Origin: Protopterus annectens
Taxonomy: Eukaryota; Chordata; Ceratodontiformes; Protopteridae
Length of the DNA: 64,000 nt
Direction of reading: 5' to 3'
NCBI RefSeq assembly: GCF_019279795.1
Contig: NC_056749.1
Location: 570,248,585 to 570,312,584 of the forward strand
Shown here in pieces: positions 1-10,473 of the stretch; the first letter of the stretch is position 1, and each line of letters opens with the position of its first letter. Both the position numbers and the translations under genes were made by a program. The notes below the pieces were generated by a model. That model did not search any database. It saw only the letters and a list, made by a program, of their open reading frames with translations, and had not been told where the DNA came from.

Positions 1-1800
1 AGCCAGTTTGCAACCCATCTTGTGACATATGGGTTTACATTTAAGCTGGTAAGTTTTTCTATAATACCAGAGTGGGGTATTGTGTCGAAAGCTTTTGCAA
101 GGTCAAGGTAGGCTGTATGGACTGCCTTTCCATCATCAATGGCCTTGGTGACTGTTTTGAAGAAGTCGACCAAGTTCAGAAGGCATGATCTGCCCTTGAC
201 AAAGCCAAACTGGGTCGGGTCCAATGTCTGCAAGTCCCCTATGTCTTTGTTTATGAGTTCCATTATGATCCTCTCCATAGCTTTGCAGACCAGGCTTGTT
301 AAGCTTATGGGGCAGTAATTACCAGGGTCCGTAGAGGCACCGCCTTTGTGGAGTGGGACCACAGTTGCCGTACGCCACTCCTTGGGCATGTATCCTGTGG
401 TAAGGCTAAGATTAAACAGCTGCCTTATATGCGGGTTTAGTTCCTCGTTGAGTTCGTGTAGCACACAGCCGGGGACACCATCCGGTCCCATTGATCCTGT
501 ATTTTTAGCTTTAGAGAGAGCAGCTTTCACCTACGCATTTGAGATGTCTGGGAGGCTACACTCCGCTGGGATAGTTATCTCTCCTTTTGGGGGGGAGAGG
601 GGGGTGAAGTTTGCACTGAAACTGTCTGCCAGTATGTTGGCAATGTCTGTGGGTTCAGTGATTTTTGTATCATTTTGGACTAATTCTGAGCATATCTGGG
701 AGTTTCCACCCAGGTTTCTAACATAGCTGAAGAAGGCCTTATGATTGTCTTTTGAATCTATGGCAATTTTTCTCTCAAAGTTGGCCTTGGATGATTTTAT
801 GAGTGCTCGTATTTTTTTACTAATAATGATCAAGGGTGTCTTCTCTTTTATGGATTTTGCTCTATCATGTAACAGCTTTCTCCTCTTATTGTAAAGTTTG
901 TTTATGGCTGGGGTCCACCAGACTGGACGTTTGCCCTTGGTGGAAAGAGTCTTGGTTTTATTAGGGATTGCCTGATCCATGCAGTCCTGGAGGTGTTCGT
1001 AGAAGGCATTTGTAAGGGTTTCCGCAGCTTGTGTTGTGGTTTCCACTGGCTCGGGGGCCTTGAAGGATACCACACCAGTCTTGAGTAGTGTGAAGTTTGC
1101 TTTAGAGAAGTTCTTCACTGTAGTCTTTTTTGTTTGGGGTGGGGGCGGGATGTGGATTTCCAGTGAGATTAGTTTGTGATCTGATCTCACCAATGAGGGA
1201 TATACTTCTGGTGTGGAGCATTTTGTCCCCATATTTGTGATGATGAGATCTAGTATATTTTCCCCTCTTGTGGGAATGGTGACTAGTTGTTCCATGGCAT
1301 TTGAATTTATGAACTCCAGGAACCTTTGGGCTAGAAAGTTGGGGCTTGAGTAATGTTCCCAGTCTATATTCGGGTAGTTGAAGTCACCCAATATAATGGT
1401 GTTTGGAGATACATTTATACCCTCCAGTGTCTTCAGGAAGGCTGTGTGGGGTTCCTGAGTTTGGGAGGGTGGCCTGTAGCATGCTACAAATTGTAGAGCA
1501 GTTTTGCCTATGGTTAATTGCACCTGGATGGTTTCCGATGCTTCGTGCGTTGCCACCAACCTGGAGGTGTGGGTATCCTTGATGAATATGGATACACCCT
1601 CCTTTTGTGGTGTGGTCCGGGTTTTGGGGCGGAACGCATGATATGAGGTAAAACCTGATAGTGCCAGGGTGCTCTCAGGAGCCTTGAACCAGGTTTCAGT
1701 CACAGCACAGACATCGATGTTCTCCATACTGAGAAGGGCCTCGAGTGCGTGCATTTTGAGATTTAGACTTCTGGCATTGAGCAGCATTACCCTTAGTTTC
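1..1800 (-). pseudogene. CR1 ORF2 (endonuclease-reverse transcriptase), partial, one nonsense codon
   Basis: The N-terminal exonuclease-endonuclease-phosphatase fold is clear: NARSLNLKM near the start, VTETWF, LGDFNYPNIDW and RSDHKLISL are the usual APE catalytic blocks. A linker with PVWWTPAINKLYNKRR follows, then RT motifs PLHKGG, PISLTSLVCKAMERI, FGFVKGRSC and AYLDLAKAFDTIPHSG. The frame runs from about 1800 down to 531, where a TAG codon (528-530) interrupts it. It then continues open to the window edge inside the RT fingers and palm. The protein would nick target DNA and prime reverse transcription there. The YxDD block lies outside the window. The single stop suggests a fairly recent insertion. 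Confidence 0.88.
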
Positions 1801-1860
1801 TTCCCATTTTTGTTTTCTAGGGTGGTAGGTTTAGAATTTGAGCCTTGCCTAAAACACGCA

Positions 1861-2352
1861 CTATGGGGTGGCAAGAGCCTTAGCCAATATCCGGAATCCC
1901 AGGGGTGACAGGTGCAAGCCGTCCCTTGCGAAGCAGCATGGCTTGTCAAGCATGTCATCCCAGGCAGACAGGCACTGGATCCCCTTTGAATGACACCAGA
2001 AATTAAGCCAATTGTTAAAGCTGATCATCTTGTCTCTATGTTGTGGCATCATTCTTGGTGAAGGAAGGATACAGCTCAGGGTCAGGGTCATACCTGCCTG
2101 GGCTACATAATCAGAGAGCTCCTCTATGTCTCTTTTCATGTAGTCCAGGGAGGTACGTCTCAGGTCGTTCACACCAGCATGGACAATGACTGTGTCATAT
2201 TTGTACTTGCTGTGGAGTGACCAGAGTGCTTGTGTTATGTGGCAGATTCTAGTACCCGATAGGCAGCTTACTGTGACCCTCTCCTTGTTCAGCCTGGTGA
2301 GTGGGACGTCAGTGCGTCTGACTATGGAGTCACCTATGACAAGTATGTCAGG
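1861..2352 (-). CDS. CR1 ORF1 C-terminal esterase domain (copy A)
   Basis: This is an open frame of about 164 codons for an SGNH/GDSL hydrolase-like domain. Visible blocks are GDSIVRR (block I with the nucleophile Ser), GVNDLRR (block III Asn) and DGLHLSPLG (block V Asp-x-x-His). CR1 ORF1 proteins are RNA-binding partners of the ORF2 protein, and an esterase domain is a described feature of CR1-like elements. The ORF end overlaps the upstream frame of ORF2 near 1861-1958. The first four residues of the open frame (2353-2364) come from neighbouring DNA, so the original start and N-terminal zinc-finger part are missing. No frameshift is visible within the surviving part. Confidence 0.85.
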   Translation of the reverse strand, partial: PDILVIGDSIVRRTDVPLTRLNKERVTVSCLSGTRICHITQALWSLHSKYKYDTVIVHAGVNDLRRTSLDYMKRDIEELSDYVAQAGMTLTLSCILPSPRMMPQHRDKMISFNNWLNFWCHSKGIQCLSAWDDMLDKPCCFARDGLHLSPLGFRILAKALATP

Positions 2353-2443
2353 AGTTGAAAGCACAACTGCAAGTGGTTAAAACTTTCTCAGATGATATAA
2401 GAATGACATTTGGTCTTGATAAATGTGCAAAAACAACATTTAA
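2352..2443 (+). mobile_element. Fragment of an R2/R4(Dong)-like non-LTR reverse transcriptase
   Basis: A short open stretch on the plus strand reads with the word KTFSDDIRMTFGLDKCAKTT, typical of RT proteins of the R2/R4 (restriction-like-endonuclease) LINE group just after the catalytic palm. It is bounded by the truncated CR1 on the left and by a MITE terminus on the right. Only about 30 codons survive. The assignment rests on this one motif and is tentative. A related LINE clade is the main alternative. Confidence 0.45.
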
Positions 2444-2646
2444 ACCAGAAAAGTAGCTAAATTGCTGGCCTTTGTTCGGGGTTTTCTCTTGTAATCAAAG
2501 AGGAATTGATTCTGCAACAGTCTCTCGATGCAGTGACAGCTTTAACATCTCTGCAGTAGTGTGGGGGGAGGGGACTGTCAGTTCCTCTTGGACTACAAAA
2601 GAAAACCCTGAACAAAGACAAGCAGTTTAGCTACTTTTCTGGCTGT
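2443..2646. mobile_element. Small nonautonomous TIR element (MITE), about 200 bp
   Basis: The two ends are inverted copies of each other over about 65 bp, at 2443-2507 and 2577-2646. Both begin CCAGAAAAGTAGCTAAA when read inward, and both contain a TTTGTTC(A/G)GGGTTTTCT word. The interior is short with no coding capacity. The superfamily cannot be told, because the left end abuts another repeat and no target-site duplication is obvious. Confidence 0.55.
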
Positions 2647-4730
2647 AACTGTATAACTTCTAAATATAATGTAAAACAAGCTCTGAGCCAAACATAAATG
2701 AGGCTGATTAGAGACAGAAAAGAAGCAGTCTTTTTACACAAAGTAAAAAAGATAACAGTGACTCACACAAATCCCATTACATGTCAATGGCATGGAAAAT
2801 CACGGTTACTTCCTTATGTCTGGCATGAGTCATGCAAAGCATTATGGGAAAGAGAAAGGGTTGAGGGAGAACATGATCACATTGATACATCAAGCCCAAT
2901 TAGTGGCCATGTTATGGAAAACAGGCTAAATTACAAATAAAGCATTTAGAGTGATTTTGAGGTGTTAAACTAGGTCAGGAAACGAGTAAAAAACAAATTT
3001 GTTTAATTGTAGGGTAGAGTTTTCCTCTAACACCCTGCTATATAGAATGTTCATTCTCCAATCAGTGTGATGATGTACAGGTTGCCCATTCTCTAGGTGC
3101 AAATATTTGTGCTACAGGCTGCATGGAGCAGGACCACAGCTGCCTTAACCACCTACATGTACAAAGTAGCAAAGAATACAAATTGCACAAATGACCATGT
3201 ATATAAATTCCCCTAGCCCATACTGAATCATTCATAAAGAATAATGCACAAAACGATTGCTCCATGGGGAAAGGTGCCCGACTGGTAACACACACTTAAC
3301 AGGCTTGCCCCCTGTCATGTTTTTGAGCATGACAGTCACAGATTAATGACCTGTATCCCGTTACCCACAATAACTGCAACAGGAAAAGGAATTGTGTTAA
3401 TTTGCCACAGTTGCTGCAGCAGGTTGACATGAGCTCATTACATATCTTTACCCACTCAGAGTTAATGCAAGAAAGAAGAAAGATTAAGGATTACTTGCAT
3501 TATATGCCAGTAGCCCAGCACTTCCGTGGTAGTGTTAGTATTGTAAGATTGCTTTTAGGGTTCTTTTTTTTTTTTTACTTAAGTTTTAAAGTTTCCCAGC
3601 CAAATCTTGTCTGCAATTGCAGGCTATTGTTGGACCATATTGCTAGATATCTGTCAATTAGGTATGGTCCTGAAATTCATTGCAGGGACTGGCTAAACCT
3701 CTGGGTGGGGGGTACCACAGTCAGGACACTCATTATATAAGCTGAGGATGTGGTGGCTTAGGAGGAGAAGTACCAAACATTTCTCTTACATCATTCACAG
3801 GTCCTGAACATTTTCTTTAAAAAAAGATCTGTGATGCATTTAGAAATATTAATTATATTGTAACTGGATTAAAAAGATTTGTGATCAGACTGTCTTTGCT
3901 TGCTGCCATGCTATGATTCATGACTGCCTCACTGCTTCCAGCTGCTACTGCTAACCTACCACTGATCGAGCCAACATAAATCACGTTGGAGTACCTGACT
4001 GCTGCAATGCAAGCCACATTATAATATTAAATTAAGATTAAAAGATCTTGATGGCTCAGTCAGAAGAGAAGGAGAAAAAGAGAGAGAGAGAGAAAGAAAA
4101 ATGTGGAGATACAGCTCTCAATTTCATTACTTAGGAATTGGGGACAATGTCAAAAATAATTAGGGATAAGGGTCCAAAATCAAGGACCATGTTTAATTAT
4201 TGCAATTCACTTTTCATTTTGAAAGCAAGAAGAGCAACCTGATTTGCTAGTGCTAGCTTGAATATTAAATCATGGAAACATTTTATTTCTTTCTTGAAAT
4301 CATTTCTTTTCTTAGCCATGATTTTTGTTCAGGTCATCACTGGATCAAAATATTTGAAAACAAATTCTGAAATGCACTACACAACTAGGATCCCACAGAT
4401 TCTGGGTGCCTGATGCCTTCCCAGACACCCAGCTTAATTCATTTATTTCTCCCGCAGTTATTTAGAGTACACTCGTGGTCACACCCACGGTTAAGTCATA
4501 TGTTTGGCCACACCCCCTTTTTTCCTCTAGCATTCTGAAAAGGTGGCAATCTTAACTCTGAAGTGCTGCCAGATGGGTGGACTGTCAGCACAGGAATACA
4601 AATGTGAACTAATCTGACCACAGTACTGAAAGATTCTGAAAGAGAGAAAACACAGAAAACAATATCAAGCCAGACTCTGCTCCTCGGATTGTTGTTTTAT
4701 TACATAAGCATGTCATACTAAAGATTCCTT
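2647..4730. other. Unassigned sequence
   Basis: No gene or transposon is recognised here. There is a short T run near 3561-3576 and a GA-rich tract at 4075-4105. The open frames present (for example 2698-2940 and 3062-3295) have no recognisable motif or splice context. Confidence 0.4.
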
Positions 4731-4734
4731 CATT

Positions 4735-5065
4735 TTTGGATACCCACTTTATCCTGTTCAGGTTTGCAGGGGGCATGGACCCTTACTGGCAACCAATGAC
4801 TTCATGGCAGAGAACTAATGCTGAACAAGACACCAGTCCTTCACAGTATGTACATATATCTACTGACAGCTTAAAAGACTGCCAGTTCACCTACCTGCAG
4901 ATTTATTGGATGTGAGAGAAAACCAGAGAACTTGGTAAAAATAAACATGGTCACAGAGAGGGCATGGAGACTTTCTACAAAAGGCAACCCAGCCAGGAAC
5001 CAAACCAGAGAACCAAGCACTGCCAGGAAGCAAGACCAGCTGCTGTGCTAGTTTGCTGCCACAAA
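4735..5065 (-). mobile_element. Degenerate V-SINE-like element
   Basis: Read on the plus strand, the order is a tail block (CCAGTTCACCTACCTGCA), an AAAACCAGAGAACTTGG block, then a tRNA-like head remnant ending near GCTGCTGTGCTAGTTTGCTGCC. This is the layout of tRNA-derived vertebrate SINEs of the V-SINE/HE1 type in reverse orientation. It is heavily diverged, so boundaries are approximate. Confidence 0.5.
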
Positions 5066-5889
5066 TGTAATGTAACTCTAAAGGAAAGAGCTACCACTAA
5101 ATGTGGGGTGTTAACTAATGATCCAAGGGAGGAACTTTGTTAATTTCTTGTATTACAGGTTAAGATATTTGATGCCTATATTTTAAGCAGTAGAAATTGG
5201 AAAGAAGAACATGGCAGTGAGTAGAAGGCTATTGTACTTTAAATATTTTAACAGTGCTTATCAACTCCTGCAGCTGCTCCTAAAGCTCATGTCAGATAAA
5301 GTTTCCTAATCAGTGATCCTTAAAAATGTGCACTCTGCTCCTGAAGCATTTTTAGATTATTTGTACAAAGCCGCTTAATCGGAACCTTCAAAAGAATAAC
5401 TAACCTGTAGTATGACATGATTTTACATGATTATCAGTTCATACTGTTACAGCACAAAATATTAACTATGAAAATAGTTGAGAATTCTGAGACAGGCAGT
5501 AGCAGTATTACAAAAAAACATTGACAAGCATGTTTACAGTTATCAATAAACAAAGTTTCATAAAACCAGGGATAAAGGACACAAAAAAGTCACAAAACTT
5601 AAAGCCCCTTATCAACACCTGTATTTTTTTTTTTAACTTTTACAAGGACAGTACCAGTAACTCCAAGTCCAAAAGAACACAATATGAGAAGGGAATAAAA
5701 CAAAGGAGGTCTAATGTGAACAATTAACACCGACAAGGATTAAAGCAATAAAAGATAACTAGGCTAAAGGATGTGGTTACCCACTGTCAAGAAAGCAGCC
5801 AGAATCTGGCAATCTTTACATTTGTAAAAAGGCACTCTAATACAGCTTCCAGGGGAAACAAATGTTTCTCGTTAAAGCTGTAATGTAGG
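5066..5889. other. Unassigned AT-rich sequence
   Basis: No recognisable gene or repeat is seen, apart from a short T run near 5625-5636. The 68-codon open frame at 5521-5727 is lysine- and asparagine-rich, low in complexity and not supported. Confidence 0.4.
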
Positions 5890-5890
5890 A

Positions 5891-5904
5891 GCGCCCTCTG
5901 GTGG
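5891..5904 (+). promoter_or_regulatory. CTCF-like core motif
   Basis: GCGCCCTCTGGTGG closely matches the vertebrate CTCF core consensus. It sits at the left edge of a 208-bp tandem duplication, and only its last few bases are repeated at the second copy. A motif match alone does not show binding; such motifs are also spread by SINEs. Confidence 0.4.
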
Positions 5905-6315
5905 ATTTCTAGATAATGACCTACAACCACCACATAAAAATGCATTTCTACATTTTTTATTTAGCTAACATATTCTGATGACTGAAAATTCCACATTAAG
6001 TATCTTAATTACTTTTACTAATGAAGTATTCAGCATCTATATACAGCAGAAAGCAGTCCACAAAACTGGATGACCAACATTAATATGTCCTCACGGATTT
6101 AAAATTTGGTGGATTTCTAGATAATGACCTACAACCACCACATAAAAATGCATTTCTACATTTTTTATTTAGCTAACATATTCTGATGACTGAAAATTCC
6201 ACATTAAGTATCTTAATTACTTTTACTAATGAAGTATTCAGCATCTATATACAGCAGAAAGCAGTCCACAAAACTGGATGACCAACATTAATATGTCCTC
6301 ACGGATTTAAAATTT
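5900..6315. repeat. 208-bp tandem duplication
   Basis: The segment 5900-6107 is repeated head to tail as 6108-6315 with essentially no differences, starting GGTGGATTTCTAGATAATG and ending CACGGATTTAAAATTT. The near-identity points to a recent duplication, or to an assembly artefact, since the unit is short and exactly joined. Confidence 0.95.
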
Positions 6316-6948
6316 TAAAATGTATTTATTTATTTGTTAACTGGAGTAGAGCACTGACACTAATCACCGTCTTCAGGCAAGGTTATTACCAGTAACATAA
6401 CAATCCCATTAAGTATTTACAAAGCATGTCTAGAGGAGATACAAAATGTCACACAGTTCACTTCATGGGTATAGATTAACGAAAATACAAAATATGGAAC
6501 AGCACAATCAGTGTTACTATATACAATATGTCCAACTGAAGAAGACAGAGAGGAATGGAGACTATTAAAAGAGGAAGACTATTTTGGGGGGTTGAACAAG
6601 GAAAGGTACAGCTGCAGAAGTTACAAAGAAGAGGGAATAGAATGGAGAATATTAAAGAAAGAAGATATACTGGTAACAGAGAGGTGAGTCAAGACAGTAG
6701 TTACAGACAAAGGGAGGATGTCTCTCTCAAAGGGACTGGGAGAGTAAAACTAAGTTTTATGAATATTTGAGTAAGTTAATTCTAGTGGGGAATGCAGTGG
6801 TCATTGTACTAAGGGTTAGCTGATACGCTTCTAAGGAACATCAGTGTTATTTGTTCTAGCAGAAATTTTCTGTACATGTTTGTGGACTTGTATATTTGAA
6901 GAGAGGGTTTACTATGTCTTAGGCTCAAGCAATGAGAAGATGTGGTAC
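6316..6948. other. Unassigned sequence
   Basis: This purine-rich stretch contains two loosely similar 40-bp words around 6550-6670. No transposon or convincing exon is seen. Confidence 0.35.
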
Positions 6949-7006
6949 CTGGAGCATAGTTTATTTCTGGTGTTTTCATAGGCTGGACATTGATAGTGGC
7001 AGGAAT
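6949..7006 (-). CDS. Candidate host exon (19 codons)
   Basis: On the minus strand an acceptor TTGCAATTTCAG precedes a 58-nt frame whose translation (residues PATINVQPMKTPEINYAP) looks coding. It starts in phase 0 and leaves one base before a possible donor GTACCA, which is not a strong donor. It follows the better-supported exon candidates at 8741-8810 and 8341-8470, and its starting phase fits the phase-0 end of the latter. Reading on past the donor gives an unlikely-looking sequence to a stop at 6809. The protein is not recognised. Confidence 0.4.
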
Positions 7007-7324
7007 CTGAAATTGCAACAGGTGCAAAGACTGTACTTCATGTATATCACTCTTTTACCCAATCCGACATGAGTGACTATTTCAGCATTCCCAAATCACT
7101 GTAGAATGGGTCTCTTCTTTGCAGCACGTGAAGTTATAATTCCAGAATTACATTGGTTAACTAATGCTTTCCTCCTTCCTCTTAATGACAGAAACTTTCA
7201 GTCCGCTTCAACTTCAGAGTGGCGTTAAGATTGAACCTTGCCTAAAATAGCATTCTGTACTTTTGCCATTGTTAATATTGAAATAATAACTTCATCTTTG
7301 GATGAAACAATAAAACAAGATCAC

Positions 7325-7377
7325 TTCGTGCCTCAGTTGGTGAAAGCTTGGGTGAATGTAAAATTCCGTGGCACTTA
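7325..7377 (-). CDS. Possible host exon (17 codons), weak donor
   Basis: A very strong acceptor (CTTTTCTCTTTTTTTCAG on the minus strand) is followed by two bases and then 17 codons including SATEFYIHPSFHQLRHE. The only donor in frame, GTGATC, is poor. It could join the exon at 8341-8470 only if that exon uses its alternative donor six bases downstream. It may be a chance acceptor. Confidence 0.25.
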
Positions 7378-7481
7378 CTGAAAAAAAGAGAAAAGGAAGT
7401 TCCGGAAGTTCCTTGGTGCCCTGGCTACACTTCCTCTAGACAGTATCAGTACCACCTTGGGTCTTCACTGAAAAGATGACA

Positions 7482-7796
7482 CTAGCCTACATACCTCTCA
7501 ACCTCTTAGTGCAAGAAATTTGGACAAAGACAGACGAAATGGGGGGACAAAGGCCAAAAAATAGGGACAGATTGTAAATATTGCTCTTATAAACTTAGAA
7601 AGTTGCTAGAGTAACACGGCCTGTTTTAACATACATTTTCTGAAGGATATGAAGTCTGAAACTCAAATGCATGTCATTATTTAGTGACTTCAGTCTTCAG
7701 ATCATCCCAGTGATTTGCCAAAAAAAACTAATTTTATGAGCAACAGACCAAAATATTAGCCAAAAATCTGGACAGCTGAGAGGTATGCTGGCCTAG
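7482..7796. mobile_element. Putative TIR element, about 315 bp
   Basis: The ends are imperfect inverted repeats of about 20 bp: CTAGCCTACATACCTCTCAA at the left, and CTAGGCCAGCATACCTCTCA when the right end is read inward. The interior has GGGGGGACAAAGGCC-type words. A related fragment with repeated GGGACAA words lies at 26030-26112. It has no coding capacity and the superfamily is unknown. Confidence 0.45.
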
Positions 7797-8340
7797 TGGT
7801 GGGACTAATCCAGTCAACAAAGAGTGAACAAATAAGAAAATTCATTTAATTAAAAACATTTCTGACAAGCAACACAGCACTTTTTTCCTCCAATTAAAGA
7901 TGATGTTTAGATAGTACTAGGCTGCAATGTATGCAAAATTAAGTAAATGGCGTTCATATGTCAATCAAAAGAACATGAACTGTTTTCCTCATTATACTTA
8001 TAACTGTGCAAGTTTTAAGTCCAGAAGTATTTCTAAATAAATCAGTGTAAAAACACCAGTAAAGTCAGACTTCCCACAAGGAATACAACAGCAGAGTTAT
8101 TAGCCAAAAAGGGAAGAACCAATTGTCTAATACGTAGTAGCCATCTTTCCAGACTTGCAGTGAACTAATTTGGAAAAGCAGCATCCCCAGTGAAGGCCAC
8201 AGGAAGCACCTGCTGCCTGAGTGGCACAAAACAGAGAGAGTTTATTGCTGCCCTGGCATGATGTTGAGAGGCAGTTCCTTACAACACTGCTGAAATAACT
8301 GAAGCTAATAGGAATATGATCAGTGCAGACTAAAACCTAC
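7797..8340. other. Unassigned sequence
   Basis: I see no repeat or gene signal. It would be intron and flank of the exon candidates on either side. Confidence 0.35.
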
Positions 8341-8470
8341 AGGTAGCACAGCATTCCCTCTGCCGCAAAACATCAGATGTACTGGTGTAATACCATATTC
8401 TTCTGCAAGGTATTTTAATGGAGGCCAAAAGTCCTGATTTGTTAGGGAAAATATTTCTGCTATTGAAGTA
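8341..8470 (-). CDS. Candidate host exon (43 codons)
   Basis: This is one of the best protein-like segments in the window. A classic acceptor, a long C/T tract ending CTACCTCACCAG on the minus strand, precedes a 130-nt frame. It has one leading base and then 43 codons, among them SIAEIFSLTNQDFWPPLKYL and EEYGITPVHLMFCGRGN. It ends at CCT followed by the donor GTAGGT. Its single leading base completes the ATT codon begun at the end of the exon at 8741-8810, which supports a real spliced gene. The sequence is not from any transposon family I recognise, and I cannot name the protein. Confidence 0.6.
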
Positions 8471-8740
8471 CTGGTGAGGTAGAAAGAGAGCAAGAGAAAA
8501 GAAAGACACCTGCGTATTTCGTTTTAACATCAACTTTTAAGTGACAGATATTGTCAACTGAATATTCTAGTGGGGACTTGAATTTTCATTTTACTTTTTT
8601 TTCCTCAATTCAAAGGTCTAGAGGTGCCCCAACATCCTCAAGGATGTTATTAGGTCTCAACAAACTACAGTGATAAAGGAATACAACAGAAGCGGTCTCC
8701 TTTAAGGCACATTAATGGTATCACAGGTGCACTTGCTTAC

Positions 8741-8810
8741 ATGACTACCAGGTCGTATGGAGTTTTATTTTTCCTAAGGAGCTTGGCTTTAGCATTCTCA
8801 TCAGGGGCAG
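8741..8810 (-). CDS. Candidate host exon (22 codons)
   Basis: The 70-nt minus-strand frame reads APDENAKAKLLRKNKTPYDL and ends at a good donor, GTCAT|GTAAGC. It leaves two bases, which fit the one leading base of the next exon, 270 bp downstream. The upstream limit is set by an in-frame stop just before it. The most likely acceptor, ACATGAG at 8811-8817, has a poor pyrimidine tract, so the start is uncertain. The basic helix-like sequence has no recognised family. Confidence 0.5.
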
Positions 8811-8817
8811 CTCATGT

Positions 8818-10420
8818 CTCATCACCTGCAGCTACAGATTACTATAAGAAAACTAATTATTTCAGCCTAATAATTTAGCATAATGACCACAATCTGCAGA
8901 GGCTGGGTACCCTATCCTACCAGTCCAAAATCCTCATTTTCCTGTTTGATATTTAAGTCCAATGTTGCAATCTTTTTTTTTTGGATCTGGTCTCAGTTTG
9001 CACTATACTGAGATTTCCCTTATGTACTGTCTTATAGCGTGCACGCAACTGGCCAAGTTATCCCGAGGCTGGAAATTGATTGTGTGGTCTATGCATGTCG
9101 GAGACAATAAGTAAAAGATGTGGAAGATAGACCCATTATTATTACTTTTCATATCTTATCACAGAACACAGCTCTTGGAGAAGATGCTACTTCATTACTT
9201 CCTTTATTATATTCTCATAATTCCAACATCTTGGGGAAAAATACCTTCTTCTGTAAAACCTGTCAAAAGACAGAACAAATCCACAAAAGTAAAATATTAA
9301 ATTGAGATAAATCCTCACTGAACATTTGATAATCCTGTTCTTAGATCCTTTTGCCACTGTCTATTTTTTTATGAAGTTGTCCTGTCAGCCCAATTGTAAA
9401 AGCATGTAATTGATTACAAAATGTCAAAGGAGATCTTTGTCACTTTTAATGGCCACTTATTTCACAAATTATAAAAACATTCTTCTGTTACAAAATTGCA
9501 GTCATTTTTTGTTGTAGGTTTGCAAATGGGTAACACTGGAAGAACCTTAACCATTCCCTCTATTCTGTGCAGGACGCTGCTTTAGTAGATGGGGGGGGGG
9601 TAGCATATTGAAATATTGAGGACTGTAACTGAAACCCCTAAAATACTGGCCCTTTAAGTGTGAATATACACCAAGTTGGAGGTGGAGCACCTCAGGGCGT
9701 TCCTGTTCCAAGGTATAGTGATCACAGAATAAGCAAGTAAAAAGGATAACAGAGGTGGAGGGGGCAGAAATACGACTGATATTTGTGCAAGCACATTTTC
9801 AAGTTCAAAGCATTTTTTTTAAATTCACTATATATGTTTTGCACCTAAGGGACTGAAACAAAGTCTCTGGTCTGACACTTGAGACAGTCAGCCCAGCAAG
9901 GAATAATAAAACTCCCGGCCATCATCAGTTATTGATCTAAAGTTAAAACTTTACATTATTTTTCAAGTTTATTAGGAAAATATTTTTCTTTCTTGTTTCC
10001 TCTTTATATGAAATTCTATTTCTCTGAAAGCATTCAGTTTGTTTTCCCTCTCCAGGGCTTTCAGGTATGCAAAGAAAAGACAGATTTTGTGTGTGTGTGT
10101 GTGTGCACATGTGCAAAACAAACTGAAGCAGTCAGTACTGCAGATGTAGCTAGTCAGAAAGTGGTAAAGCTCCAGCATTATTCCTTTATTATTACAGTCA
10201 AAGAAAAGCTAATACAGTTTTTCATTCACCACAATTTGACAGCATACGCACTCAACTGAGTCAACGAAGATGCACATATTCTTTTATCAGCAAAACAAAT
10301 ACATACATTCTCTGACACCTACTTTATGCAGTTTAGATCTGTGAGGAACACCATGCTTATTCCTACACTCAACTGACAAAAGGTAAATAAAGTGATCCTG
10401 AATAACATACCAGTTTGTTA
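8818..10420. other. Unassigned AT-rich sequence
   Basis: No gene or clear transposon is seen. It contains a G run at 9592-9600 and a short (GT) tract at 10088-10106. Overlapping open frames near 9118-9305 look like chance. Confidence 0.35.
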
Positions 10421-10421
10421 C

Positions 10422-10470
<49 letters not shown>
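10421..10470. repeat. (TA)n microsatellite
   Basis: A pure TA run directly abuts the left arm of the foldback element. Long isoleucine-tyrosine open frames here are microsatellite artefacts. Confidence 0.97.

Positions 10471-10473
<3 letters not shown>

Larger units (their letters stand above)
1..2352 (-). mobile_element. CR1-type LINE copy A (ORF1 3' part + ORF2 5' part)
   Basis: This minus-strand non-LTR retrotransposon runs off the left window edge. From 5' (right) to 3' (left) it carries an SGNH/GDSL-esterase ORF1, an AP-type endonuclease and the first half of the reverse transcriptase. An esterase ORF1 is known from the CR1 group. The 3' tail seen in sister copies of this window, an 8-bp CCTATGAA repeat, also fits CR1. 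The 5' end is truncated inside ORF1 at about 2352, where the sequence switches to an unrelated RT fragment. It is the best preserved CR1 reading frame in the window, with one nonsense codon at 528-530. Confidence 0.9.

Noticed and set aside
346..726. Plus-strand open frame of 126 codons, and similar plus-strand frames at 26236-26616, 27124-28000, 30527-31351, 43226-43681
   Set aside because: They lie opposite well-supported minus-strand CR1 or DIRS coding regions and have no motif of their own.
5900..6315. Possible CRISPR-like direct repeat
   Set aside because: There are only two adjacent 208-bp units with no spacers. It is a simple tandem duplication in a vertebrate genome.
7170..7250. Plus-strand acceptor-like CTTCCTCTTAATGACAG
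   Set aside because: The following frame closes quickly and no donor or partner exon was seen.
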